Assembly: GCA_963575745.1 (NCBI GenBank)
Contig: CAUYUJ010004603.1
Location: 273,657 to 326,156, forward strand
DNA: 52,500 nucleotides
Reading direction: 5' to 3'
Source of the DNA: Prorocentrum cordatum
Taxonomy: Eukaryota > Sar > Dinophyceae > Prorocentrales > Prorocentraceae
Made by a program: the position numbers and the translations under genes. The notes under the pieces were generated by a model. The model was not told where the DNA came from and made no database searches. It was given only the letters and a program-made list of their open reading frames with translations. This document shows, one piece after another, positions 41,981-51,469 of this stretch. Within the stretch, counting starts at the first letter, position 1, and each line of letters opens with the position of its first letter.

Positions 41981-42060
41981 AGCGCGCGGTCTCTGGGGCC
42001 CTGTCAACTGCCTGAGTGGGCCACGAGGGGCCGCGAGCAAACGAGCGCTAGCGCGCCCCC

Positions 42061-43098
42061 GCCCGAGAGCTCTGAATCGTGCTAGGACCTCCGCGCTGGA
42101 GGACTGCCTGGGGCGTTTGCACGAGCATTCGAAGGGGGCGGGCGGGGACTGGGCGTGGGCGGGGCGGGGGGGGGGCGCGGGCGGGCGCGGTCATCGCACC
42201 CCCGCGAAATTTACAGGGAGTCGCTCCCGCGGGCCCGTCCGCGCCAGCAGCAGCTCGCAGTAGACGATGCGCGAGGATCTTCTGGTGTAGATGCTCTGTC
42301 GGCCTGCCCCCCCATCGGAGCACCCCCTTTCACGGTCGAGGCAACCGCGGCAAAAGTATTGGACCAAGCCGGCCTCTGCTCGCTGACTGCGCTCGAAATC
42401 GCAAACCGCGCTCAGCATCGCAGGCGGCCCGAAGGCCGACGACGCCGCCGGCGGCGACGAGGTAACGACTGGGCATCGCTAGCGCGGCCAACCTGGACCC
42501 GGAAAGCTGGCCGCCCTCGACGCGTCTGCCAGCGCCCGGCATCGCGGGCCCCCCCGAGGCCAACGACGCCGCAACGAGCGACTCTCCTGGGCCCCACTGG
42601 TGGCTCAGATCAAATAGCCCCGCGAGCCTCGAACGCAGCAGCCCCCCCCATGTGGAGCACGGGCGCCATGTCCGAGCGAACGTTTCTTTTTCTGGCGTTT
42701 CCGCATTGAGCGAAAGGGGGGGGGGAGCTGGCTCGGCTTCAGACCTCTGATCAATGCGATTGTTTTCGGCAGCGCGTCGAGTGGGGGAACTCCGCCCGCG
42801 CGACACAGGCGCCGAAACAGCCGAGATCTACTCCGCGGGCGGGGGGGGGGTCGAGGGCCCGCGCCGATCGGCAAAACAACGAATGAGCAAACGATCGCGA
42901 CCCGATCTCGCCCCCTCGTCTGTTCCATGCACTTCGCGATGAGTTCCAAAACTGCCGAACTGCCCGCGCCCGCCACGCGCGCGCCGACGCCGCCCGCGCG
43001 AGCGAGAACCTGAGCTCCATCGCGACCAGGGGGAGATCCCGCAGGCGCCCGACTCCGCCCACGTCTTTCTCAAGGCCCTCGATGGGCCCAACTAGGAA
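42061..43098. other. GC-rich stretch without recognisable gene
   Basis: Very GC-rich with C and G homopolymers (for example 42160-42176 and 42840-42850). Overlapping open frames run on both strands. It may contain the 5' part of LINE 1, but no motif supports this. Confidence 0.4.
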
Positions 43099-43258
43099 CG
43101 AAGTCGGGCCTGTCATCCGACAGGCGGAGTTTGAAAGAAACGAAGAGAATCCACACAAAAAGACACATAAAAAACTATCCAAACATATGTAGAAGAAACA
43201 TCCACCCATACGCTTATTTCACGTTGCTGGCTCTTCCTCCTGTAGATGTGCATGCCCT
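43099..43258 (+). mobile_element. Family B MITE, diverged copy 6
   Basis: GAAGTCGGGCCTGTC and a shorter hairpin (ATCCGACAGGCGGAGTTT) mark the left end. The right side keeps CTTCCTCCTGTAGATGTGC, but the terminal CCCGACTT is eroded. The core is A-rich. Confidence 0.5.
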
Positions 43259-43375
43259 ACCTAACACTAGAGCCGCGCAAGGAATCGCGCCGCGCTTCTT
43301 CGGGTCTGAGGCCGACCCCCGCCCGGCCCCGAACCTCTGCGCGCCGGCAGCCCCCGCGCGCGAACTCAGCTCGCC

Positions 43376-43560
43376 TCGTCGATGACGGGTGGAGGGAAAC
43401 TGGCACGAACGCCGTTGTCAGCACTAGGCTGCGTGTCCGGCGCTGGCCATTCCCCCAGGCCGAGCAGCATCTGCAGCACGGCGAGGAGCAGCAGCGGCGC
43501 GTCCTGGGTCGGCAACTCGTCGCGGTCAGCGGAGGCGCGCTCGTCCAGGAACGCGAGGGG
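43376..43560 (-). CDS. Possible terminal exon
   Basis: The minus strand has TTCTCCTCCTCGTCTGCGAG as a possible acceptor near 43561. The frame reads DPLAFLDERASADRDELPTQ then LLLLAVLQMLLGLGEWPAPD and stops at DEAS. Composition is protein-like and non-repetitive. No family is recognised. The frame extends upstream without interruption, so the splice site is only one reading. 43560-44440 holds no other recognisable gene, apart from a G run at 44212-44242. Confidence 0.28.
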
Positions 43561-44472
43561 ATCTCGCAGACGAGGAGGAGAACAGGCACAGAGTGGAGGG
43601 ATGACATAAAATTCGCACCAGGCTACAGGAAGACTGCAAATTAACATAAACGGAATGAACATGGCAAACTATGCCATCGCAGCACGGGTCGGGCTCCCAA
43701 GGATACATTCCTCGCGGGTCATCCGCACAGAGCCACCCGGCGGGTCGCGGCAGAAGAGTCCGGAACTCGGCGCGCGAGGTTGGCTGACTTGCCCCCCGCG
43801 GAAGCGAGGGGCGGTGGAACCTGGTTGGGCGAGAAAAACCGCATCAAATCATCTGGTCAATCCCTGGAACTCGGCTTGCTTCAACCGCCGCACTTTCCCG
43901 CCCTGCTCTCCGCCCCCCGACGCCATCAATGGGGGCCCCGCGCGGAACACTGACGAGACACAGATGCGCGCCACGTCGCGCGCATGTCTCAGACTCCACG
44001 GCAACGTCACTTCGACGCCACTTGACTAGCCAGAGCAGTCAGTCAGTCAGTCGAGCCACGCGCCAGACCGCGCGGGCAAAAAGGCGAAACAGCGCGCCTG
44101 TTCTCTCCGCCTCACGGGGGCGGCGGCGCGCCGACACCACTATTAATTCATATCGTTTGCTTCTGGCTGGGGAGGAGGGCGAGAAAGAGAGGGAGAGGGG
44201 GGCGGAGGAAGGGCAGGGGGAGGGGGGGGGGGGGGGGGGGGGCAAAATCGAATGCAAGCTCGCGCCAAGCAACTGGCTCGCTAACGCATTGCATTGCAAC
44301 GTCCTCAGTGGGAAACTGAAGCACCATAGCGTCATGTAAACCACTTCGACCATTCGTGCCTAGGCCTGCCTTCAGCGCCAGCGCGCGCCTCGGTGGCTGG
44401 CCGGACACTGCTGGGTTGAGAAGTAAGGCGGCGCAGAAAGTCAGCGTTTGGTGCCGTACCGGCTCTTCCCAT

Positions 44473-44937
44473 TCATGAAAGTTGATGCTTTAAAAGCTGC
44501 GTCGCATAGGGTTGCTGCGTGGCTCTCGACAGCGCGTCTTGATAGTAGATTCGCAATGTGCGCGCGTGGGGCACGCGCAAGATGCGACGCAAGCAATTCG
44601 CTTGAAAGCCATCTAGCATTCGACGCTCGGCTGTGTTAAGCCATGCCGAATTTAATGAGCACGTGACCGTGCCAGTCACAAGGGCATGAAAAACTTGGAT
44701 ATTCCTAGCTGCGCTCATGGCCGCGCGTTCCCAGACGCGGCTGCGTCGACAAAACTCGCCCAAAGCAGCGCCTAAACTCTCTGCCAAGTCTCCGCGAAGC
44801 TTGTCAGTGGTCAAAAAAAACGTAGCTCCCAGGCATGCCATGCAATCTGCAGCCATAGTTGGTGCCCCAGACGGAGTCAGGAGGTGGATCTCGCAGCGGG
44901 CCGGCACAATTTGGAATATATCCTGATGCAAGTCCAT
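44473..44937 (-). pseudogene. LINE 2 RT thumb and post-RT tail
   Basis: The frame reads MACLGATFFLTTDKLRGDLA (the K..YLG..i / l..D..... thumb region), RRSRVWERAAMSAARNIQVF, then SLNSAWLNTAERRMLDGFQA and NCLRRILRVPHARTLRIYYQ. The W.....R.LD.FQ..CLRRIL motif parallels the tail of LINE 1 at 39414-39791, supporting common descent. Confidence 0.62.
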
Positions 44938-45015
44938 GCCAAGTCTTGCCCTGGCGTTCGCAATTTCTTACAGCGCTGCTCGCAGTTGGACTTGTTTGCG
45001 CCCCGCCAGCAAGGC

Positions 45016-45906
45016 GTCGTCAGCGTATGACAATATCCAGCGATTCATCCTCTAGACCACGTCGTACTTCTGCCTCTGCGTGGCGCGCGGCATCCTGAAA
45101 AATCGCCGTCGTGATCAGGGTGAACAGGGAAAGTGAAAAAGGGGCGCCCCTGTGATATGCCCGATAATTGACGCGTGTTTTTCCTGAAGATTTATGGCGC
45201 CCATCTGCAACGCAAAACCGCCTGCGCCCGCAAATGTCCCCAACGATGTTCAGAACGCGCGGGGGCGCTCCAAAATTCCGCAAACCTTCGAGCAGAGCCC
45301 CAACGCGAAGTGAATCGAAGGCTTCCTTCCAGTCCAGTGCCACAAAAGCTGCGCCCCCATCTTCGTCAGCGCGCGCTACTTCAATACATCGGCGAACAGC
45401 GCGTTTATAATGCGATGTCCCACGCCCTTTTCTGAAACCGAATCGCGCGGCGGATTGTCGGCGTCCTGCTCCAGCATCCTTCAACCGCTGCAATTGAAGA
45501 CTTGCACTAAGCTCGCACGCAACGCAAAGCAAGCTAACGGGGCGGCAGTAGTCGCAGCTCTCGACGGCGCCTTCGTTTTTGCAAATCGTAGAAATTACCG
45601 GTTCCAATGTTCAGGCACAGCCCCCTCGTTCCAGCACTTGTCGCATTGACCGATTACCCACTCAAGCCCACCAGGGTCCGTAGAGATCGCTGTCCGATGC
45701 TCTGTTGGTATATCATCCATTCCAAAGGCGTTCCCCCGCTTCAACTCGCGCATTGTTCTGCCTACTTCGTCCGTCGTAAAATCTGCTTCCACAGCTGGCA
45801 ATACGTCAGCTGTTGGATCGTCGTCAAACAGCTCCGCAGGCCGCATATTCCATGGCGCTTTCTCGAAGTATTCTGACGTACTTTCAGCTCTGTGCGCATT
45901 GCCCAC
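45016..45906 (-). pseudogene. LINE 2 reverse transcriptase
   Basis: Blocks: LKRGNAFGMDDIPTEHR and CDKCWNEGAVPEHWNR (45906-45595). Then, in the next frame, VESCDYCRPVSLLCVACEL, SAARFGFRKGRGTSHY, FVALDWKEAFDSLRVGALLE (block A), YHRGAPFSLSLFTLITTAI (block B, normally QG.PLSP). YADDALLAGRK (block C, catalytic Asp-Asp, 45016-45027) follows after another one-base shift, and a TAA comes soon after. The catalytic box itself is intact but out of frame. Confidence 0.7.
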
Positions 45907-46197
45907 CGGATCTCTACTCGCGCGCCCTAGCCTTCCTTGGCGGCGCGGCCTGGGCCGGCAATGTCTTCTGAGGGCGCCACAACTGCCATTTGAGATCTAT
46001 TTATCGACCAGGTTGTCTTATCCTGCTCGCATGACTTACGAACTTTCGTCAACCATCGCGCCTCTTCCACTCTGCCATTTGTTGCCCGTGCCTCGCCGCG
46101 GCGACGCATGAGGTTAAGCGCGGTTTGTGTGACCCATGGCCCGTTGACCTCCTTGCGGCGATGCGGAAGCGCATTAGCTGCCAGTTGCACTGTTCTT

Positions 46198-47250
46198 CTA
46201 CCCCCCCCCCCCCTCCCGCGCCCGCCCGCCGCCACCCCCCGCCCGCATGTCTTGTAAATTGATCCGCCAGTCCATGCATGAAGTGGCGCCCCCCATGAAT
46301 GCATCCACATGTGTTTGTAATAATCCATGATATTCCACTGCGCGTCTGTTTGGCCTTCCCGTCGTAGACGCCGCCTGTGCTTCGCGCGGCGTCGACATCT
46401 CCGCGATCACCAGGTGGTGGCCAGTAGCAAGAGCTTCTCCCCGGCGGCTTCGCAATGGCGCGATTTGCCGTCGAACCGAAGCTTCGCAGAGAACCAGGTC
46501 AAATATGTTATATTTATCTTCGAATTGCGACGTCTGCTGGCAGAGCGCGCCGGCAACTTGCATATCCACGCTGGAGCAGAATTCAATCGTCAATTCCCAA
46601 CTGGGCTGTTCGACTTCGCGCTGCGCTCGCCGCCCCCACCCAAACTCCCCCACGATGGCATCTCTCCCCCTGGCTGCCCCCCCCCCCCCCCATTCTTGCA
46701 TTGAAGTCGGCAATGATCAGCTCGCCCGCGTCGGAGTTGCAAGATTGGCGCGCGGAGTCCAGCATCGCGTTGAAACGTCGACTTCCGGGGGGCGGCTTGA
46801 GGTTGCGCGGGGCGAGCCCGGAAATGATTGCCATCGCCCCCATGCTCGCATTCTATCATCTCCGACCAGTCAAGTCTATCGGAGATTCGCTTGTATGATT
46901 GAATTTATCTTCGACGTGCAGGCGCAAGGACAAACCCAGACCCCCGTCCAAGTTGGCCCTTGCGCATCTTCGCCGGAGAGGGTAATTCCGCGCTCATTCA
47001 CGTCGTGGATGTCTGCCTTTGATCGGAGCGTCTCCTGCGCAGCTAAAGCGTCAATGCCGCATGTACCCACGCGTGGAATCATCTCCTCGATCTTCGCCTC
47101 GACGAGGCCTCGAACGCCCCATGGCGCCACTGCGCTGGGAACCGAAGCGGGGTGCGAAGGGGGCGGGGCGGGCGGGGGCGGGGGCGAGGGAAGGGCGGCG
47201 GGGGCGGGCGGTAAAGCTTTGGACGCCTGGCGGCACATTTGCCTACAGCG
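46198..47250 (-). pseudogene. LINE 2 AP-like endonuclease domain
   Basis: VGTCGIDALAAQETLRSKAD (47060-47010) is the D.l..QET box. GELIIADFNARMG (46689-46727) is the GDFNAR box, with Ala replacing Gly. YNIFDLVLCEASVRRQIAPL followed by ATGHHLVIAEM (46500-46370) is the ID.v......DH..v box. The three boxes sit in different frames, so the domain is dead as read. Confidence 0.62.
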
Positions 47251-47962
47251 GCCGAAGATGCGGTATAACTCGTAAGTAAAGATGCGGAAGGCCCGGCACC
47301 AGGCCCGGGCATTGCCTCGTTTTGAGCGTCTGGCAGTCCCCGTGGTTGATCGGCATCTTTGTCCGAATCGCTATCCGCGTGGATCTCCGCGCGCCCCAAA
47401 CGTAAATTTGAAAATCTACGCCTTTGACTCTGAGAAGTATTAGAGGACGCTTCGCATAAAGAAAGAAAATCTGCTCGGCCCCTGCGATGGTCGCGAAAAA
47501 ACTTCGGCGGGTAGGGTAGCCCAGCGCCTGCCCGACTTCCCATGTTCCATTGCTTCCTTTCGTTGCAACTTTAGCGCCTCCACTCATCCCCGTCGATGCC
47601 CTCTGCAAAATAGTCCCGGATGTCTGCGTAACTCCTCAAACTGTGGGTCATTTTGCGGCTCGTTCCATCCTGCCCACTCCTTCTCCCGAATGCGCTCGTT
47701 CGCGTTGCCATCGGCGTTCGCTGCCAGAGCTAGATGCCCGCCCACATGTACTTGATATGGGGCGTTACCTGAGACATGTATCGTATATGTGCGTCGCACG
47801 TCTTGCTCCAGGATGCATGTTAAACCACAACAAAATGTGCGAGCTGCCCGTTCTCCAGGTTCCCCGTATCGCCATGGATCCACGTTGACGTTTTGCGCTA
47901 CGTAGCTGTGCAACCCCCGTGCCCCGTCAAGCATCGACGCAAACTCCGCGAATATGATGTTA

Positions 47963-47970
47963 TTGAGTTC

Positions 47971-48005
<35 letters not shown>

Positions 48006-48053
48006 TTTGCCTACCTGTTTGTAGAAACCGGCCGGGATAACTTGTTGAGTTCG
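47963..48053 (-). mobile_element. Mini-retroinsertion: 40 nt plus A33 with 9-bp target duplication
   Basis: TTGAGTTCG occurs at 47963-47971 and 48045-48053. Between them are T33 and 40 nt; on the minus strand this reads 40 nt followed by A33. Direct repeats plus a terminal poly(A) are the hallmark of target-primed reverse transcription of a severely 5'-truncated RNA. Net insertion is 82 bp. Confidence 0.6.
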
Positions 48054-48682
48054 TCCTTATATCTACGGACGCGGCCTCGCGCGAATCGAAATTGTCCAGG
48101 TTACGAATTACTGCCGTGACTGCGCGCTCCCCGTGGTAGTGGTATTCGTCCACCGTCTGTTGCGAGAAATTTGATGTTGACCTCGGCGTAGTATGTCCCA
48201 TATGTTTGGTCATAGTGCCAATGTGTTGTATCACTTGTTCTTTCAGAACGCGTTCCAAGCTTGTCATGCATATTTGAATAAATGTTCAAAATCATTTTCC
48301 GTATCTTCAACATTCGATTCCAAATTTGTGCTTCATATGCTCACATCTTTGGCTGGTTCCTTCAACGTTTTCAATGTGAGTCCGTCACTACGAACTACAT
48401 GCATAGTAGGGGCAACATTTTGTTTGAATGTATTCCAAATTGGTTTCCTGGTCACGGGCTCGTTGCCCTCTTCATCATCATCGAGGTCGTCCTCGCCCGG
48501 TAGTTCTGCGGGTGCATCGGGTTCTGCACTGCTTGCGGGTCTTCTGGAGAATTGCCACTGACGTGGTCCCACTCCAGCGCCTTCTGGGATAAATGCGCCA
48601 GGCGGTGCGTCGTCCATGCCATCCAACCCCTGAAAAGGATTACGTTGGCGAGATTCCACTCGGCGTCCTCGCACTCCTTCGG

Positions 48683-48782
48683 GCGTCCGGACACGGGTCT
48701 TGAGAAATTCCCGGACACGGTTCTTAGAGAAAGTCCCGGACACGGGTCTGGAGAGAGTCCCCGACACGGGTCTTGAGCCAAT
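48683..48782. repeat. 24-25-bp tandem repeat
   Basis: Four units beginning near 48687, 48711, 48736 and 48760 share CCSGACACGGGTCT followed by an AGA-rich filler. On the minus strand they give repeated RPVSGT-type residues at the start of the ORF1-like region. Confidence 0.65.
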
Positions 48783-48983
48783 TCGGCCTCCGGCACAGCA
48801 CAGCTGTGCGCAAACAAAGCCTGGGACCAAGCTGGACTGGGACCAAAATGGACTGCCTTGCGGCATGCTTTACCAGCGCCGCAACGGACACCCCCGGTGA
48901 CAGTTTGAGGAAACGACAGACGAAGACGACGACGGCGACAGGGTGGGAGGAGGAGTAAGAGGAAGAAATGAAACAGTATATAC

Positions 48984-49147
48984 TGAAGGGGCCCCAGGAC
49001 ACACAACTAAATACACACAAATGAAACTATCTCCATATTTTCCCATATTTTCTGGGCTTCTGTCTTCCCCCCCACTGCCCATATTGTCCCACATTTTTTC
49101 TGAGGAATCGAGTATGAATGGTGTTTGTGTGTTTTTTACCCTCCTGA
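48984..49147 (+). mobile_element. Family C TIR element, copy 6
   Basis: A 164-bp element from TGAAGGGGCCCCAGGACAC to TTTTTTACCCTCCTGA, flanked by a perfect 5-bp duplication TATAC (48979-48983 and 49148-49152). Confidence 0.86.
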
Positions 49148-49159
49148 TATACACATGAG

Positions 49160-49275
49160 CATAGGGAGGTCGGCGCGAACTTCCAGGGTCCCCTCGCTGG
49201 CGCGCGGAGCGCGCCCCTGGCGGGGACCTGGAAGCGCCGCCGGGGAGGCCAAGCGCCGACCCGAGAAATTCACAC
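49160..49275. repeat. Foldback segment with GGCGCGCGGAGCGCGCC apex
   Basis: GGTCGGCGC...CTTCCAGGGTCCCC at the left pairs with GGGGACCTGGAAG...GCGCCGACC at the right around a GGCGCGCGGAGCGCGCC apex. The apex is shared with foldback G2 at 37991-38202, suggesting a related family. Confidence 0.55.
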
Positions 49276-49404
49276 GGGCCTACGAAAAAGCGTCTGCTTT
49301 TGGGCCGATGCGTTCCTTCTCGAGACAAGGGGGGGGGAAGGGGGAACTAGACGCCTCCTAGATTCTAGGTCCTGGATGGGGTCCGAATGCACGGGGGCGC
49401 AGGA

Positions 49405-49640
49405 CCTCGCCGCATCCCCGATACATCGGCGATGCATCTGAGATGCGTCGGCGCTGCACTGGCGACGTCGGCGATGCATCGACAACGCCGGCATGGAGAA
49501 AATCGGGCTCCGCATCAAGCCGTATCGGCGATACATCGGCGATGCATCGACGATGCATCGGCGATGCAGCGCAATCCTCCGACCCCATCTACTTCGACCC
49601 CCTTTAGGAGGCCAAGAGTTTTTAAGCCGATCTTCCTTCC
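49405..49640 (+). repeat. Dispersed repeat I, copy 2
   Basis: Dense ATCGGCGATGCATC motifs, the conserved GGAGAAAATCGGGCTCC segment and a GCAATCCTCCGACCCCATC tail, as at 11640-11845. The tail continues into CCTTTAGGAGGCC. From 49640 to 50020 no gene is recognised. Confidence 0.65.
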
Positions 49641-50019
49641 TCGAGACAAAGGGGGGAGGAGTGGGAGCATGTCGACCCCTATCCCAGGCTTCGTGGGGTG
49701 TCCGAATGGACCAGAAATTTGCAGCCCGATGGGGGCGTGTCCATCCTCGATCGGGGTGCGCCCGAATAGCCCCCTTGGGGTGTATCCCAGCGTTTTCCCA
49801 TTTTTCTGAGCGGCCAAACTTTTCGGGCGAAACCCTGGGATTGGGGGAGAAACATCGCCCGCGAAGGGAGAAGTGGGACAAAAGGCGCGGGGAGAGGGGA
49901 AGCGACGACGCCGGCGACGGGGGCCGAGTACACCCGACGAGGGTGGCAGGCGGACAGCCCCCCCCCCCCGCGCCCGCCCGTCCGCCGGCGGGGCCCGGGC
50001 GGACACAGCATCCCCTCCA

Positions 50020-50165
50020 CCTCCCCCTCCTCCTCCTCCTCCTCCTCCACCTCCTTTTCCTCTTTTCCTCCTCCTCTTCCTCCTCCTCCTCCTCTCCTCC
50101 TCCTCCCCCTCCTATCCCTCCTGTCCCTCCCCCTCCTCCTCCTCCCCTCCTCCTCCTCCCCTACG
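50020..50165. repeat. CTC/TCC microsatellite
   Basis: About 140 bp of CTC-rich repeat preceded by a C run (49959-49968). Confidence 0.88.
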
Positions 50166-50236
50166 GTGGGCCCGACGCTGCAGAGCGACGGCGGAGGCGT
50201 CGGCACACCATGGGGGCCACGGCTGGAGGGCAGGAT

Positions 50237-50475
50237 AACCACCCTCGACCGAACCATCCCTGCGAGCGAAACCCTCTGCCTTCGGCGAACGCTATCTCAT
50301 CGACTCTCAGAGTCGATCATCGCCGCCCAAGAGAAGGACGGGGGACTCGTCCGAGCTATCTGGGAAGGCCTCCTCCTCGTCACTGCCCCCCATCGCTCGC
50401 CGCCGAATAATGACCACCCTCGAATGAACCGTCCCTGCGACCGAAGCCCCATTGCCTTTCGTGAACGCGTTTTGG
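50237..50475. repeat. ~65-bp direct repeat pair
   Basis: 50237-50300 and 50406-50475 share ACCACCCTCGA, GAACCRTCCCTGCGA, CGAARCCC and TGCCTTYSG, with about 80% identity and 170 bp offset. It is not obviously coding. Confidence 0.55.
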
Positions 50476-50481
50476 CGAGGG

Positions 50482-50628
50482 CAGGGCTGGACCTAAAAGG
50501 TGTTTGGGTGATTTTGTGGGCCGTTTTTGTTTCGATTTCGTTCTGCGGCAAAAAAAAAAACGACCTGAAAAAAAGAAAATCAAAAACAAAACGGAAACGA
50601 AGAACACCGTTTAGGTTCAGCCCTGGGG
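50482..50628. mobile_element. Foldback/TIR element, single copy
   Basis: AGGGCTGGACCTAAAAGGTG at the left is mirrored by CACCGTTTAGGTTCAGCCCT at the right, with GTTTCGATTTCGTT inside mirrored by AACGGAAACGAAGAA. The centre is A-rich. Length is about 147 bp. No second copy or clear target duplication is seen in this window. Confidence 0.55.
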
Positions 50629-51044
50629 GAGGGATCGAACCGGGCAGAGCTGCGCAGCAGACGCCCGGGGCGGGAGTTCTCCTTCCTCGATGTCGACGGC
50701 AGGCGCAGGCGCCCACGGAGCGGCTCCCCCCCACTGCACCGTGCCCCGGACCCGAGGGCAACAGTGCCCCTCTTTGCCCGCACACTCCAGTGTCCCAGGC
50801 TGCGGGTGCAGCGCAGCGCGGAATCCCCGCGGCGCGCGCTGGTCGCCCCGAAGGGGTCCCAACAACTCACGCGGGTCGTCCGATGCGCGGAGCAAAGCGA
50901 AGTAGCTGGCTGGCTGGCTGAGAGCGCGGCTGTCCAGGCGGAAACAGAAACGATCGGCGAATCAATCTCTGGGGCGAACGGAAAGGGGGGGGCAACGATG
51001 GGAGTGAATCAAGTCAAGCAGCATGCAGCCGCTCTTTCCGACGC

Positions 51045-51150
51045 CAGTGTATCGAAGAGAGCGCCAGGCGGTGGGACTGAACCCAGCTGCATGCAGCAGG
51101 TGTCGTACCCCCGCCTTGCCCGATCTCCACCCCCTCTCGTCCGACCATAT
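51045..51150 (+). repeat. Dispersed repeat J, copy 2
   Basis: GTATCGAAGAGAGCGCCAGG followed by CGGTGGGACTGAAC, CCAGCTGCATGCAGCA and a C/T-rich segment, matching 37398-37510. From 50630 to 51040 open frames exist on both strands without recognisable motifs. Confidence 0.5.
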
Positions 51151-51356
51151 CAACCACCTGGGCGCAACGACATAACCAATCACCAGGCACATGTGGCCGT
51201 GATAGACAAGGGCCCGGAAGGAGACGGGCCATGGCCCCTGGTGCTTTCCCCCGGGCCATCTGTTCATCCCAGGCCACTTTTGCGCGGTCTTGGAGCCCTG
51301 GGATGAGAAGACCTCGAGATACCGAAACTGGCGTAAAACATTCAGGCCCGCGTCAT

Positions 51357-51469
51357 TCATGCTGACCAAGGGGAGACACGACGGCCGGTGAGGTCCTCGG
51401 CCAGCAGTGATGCGAAAACTTGCTCGGCTCGGCGTCTGTACAAGTCGATGACCTCCTCGTCCGCGTCCA
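51357..51469 (-). CDS. Putative terminal exon of an unknown gene
   Basis: The minus-strand acceptor ACATGCTGGACCTGCAG| precedes 51469. The 113-nt exon reads DADEEVIDLYRRRAEQVFAS then LLAEDLTGRRVSPWSA and stops with TGA at 51359-51357. It is strongly protein-like (charged amphipathic helix, no repeats). Upstream on the same strand, LGAHSWLEAVEQTIQEQTWS (51620-51720) may belong to an earlier exon, but the splice pattern between them is unresolved. Function unknown. Confidence 0.42.

Larger units (their letters stand above)
39414..42060 (-). mobile_element. LINE-like retrotransposon 1, decayed, endonuclease to RT tail
   Basis: On the minus strand the order is endonuclease (about 41980-41450), linker (41250-40980), RT (40973-39950) and a post-RT tail (39791-39414). 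All are in shifting frames. The family matches the dinoflagellate-type non-LTR elements. No poly(A) or target duplication was found, so the exact ends are open. Confidence 0.65.
44473..48866 (-). mobile_element. LINE-like retrotransposon 2, near full length, decayed
   Basis: About 4.4 kb on the minus strand with the full expected order: an upstream ORF1-like region (48866-47584), endonuclease (47250-46198), RT (45906-45016) and a post-RT tail (44937-44473). Several frameshifts and stops separate the blocks. A C homopolymer (46200-46213) and a pure T33 tract (47972-48004) interrupt it. It is the most complete of the three LINEs. Confidence 0.68.
47584..48866 (-). pseudogene. ORF1-like region of LINE 2, function unknown
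   Basis: Coding-like segments in successive frames: RRPASSAEPDAPAELPGEDD then DDDEEGNEPVTRKPIWNTFK (acidic, 48560-48420). MLKIRKMILNIYSNMHDKLG then WHYDQTYGTYYAEVNIKF (48313-48170). VDEYHYHGERAVTAVIRNLD (48150-48090). FAEFASMLDGARGLHSYVAQ then NVDPWRYGEPGERAART (47950-47850), and DGNANERIREKEWAGWNEPQ near the end. No nucleic-acid-binding motif is recognised. The position upstream of the endonuclease suggests ORF1, but an unrelated host gene disrupted by the LINE is also possible. Confidence 0.35.

Noticed and set aside
50615-50650. B-box-like GGTTCGATCCC on the minus strand next to a foldback
   Set aside because: The flanking bases do not pair as a T-stem and no A-box is found at the right distance, so a tRNA or SINE promoter is not supported.
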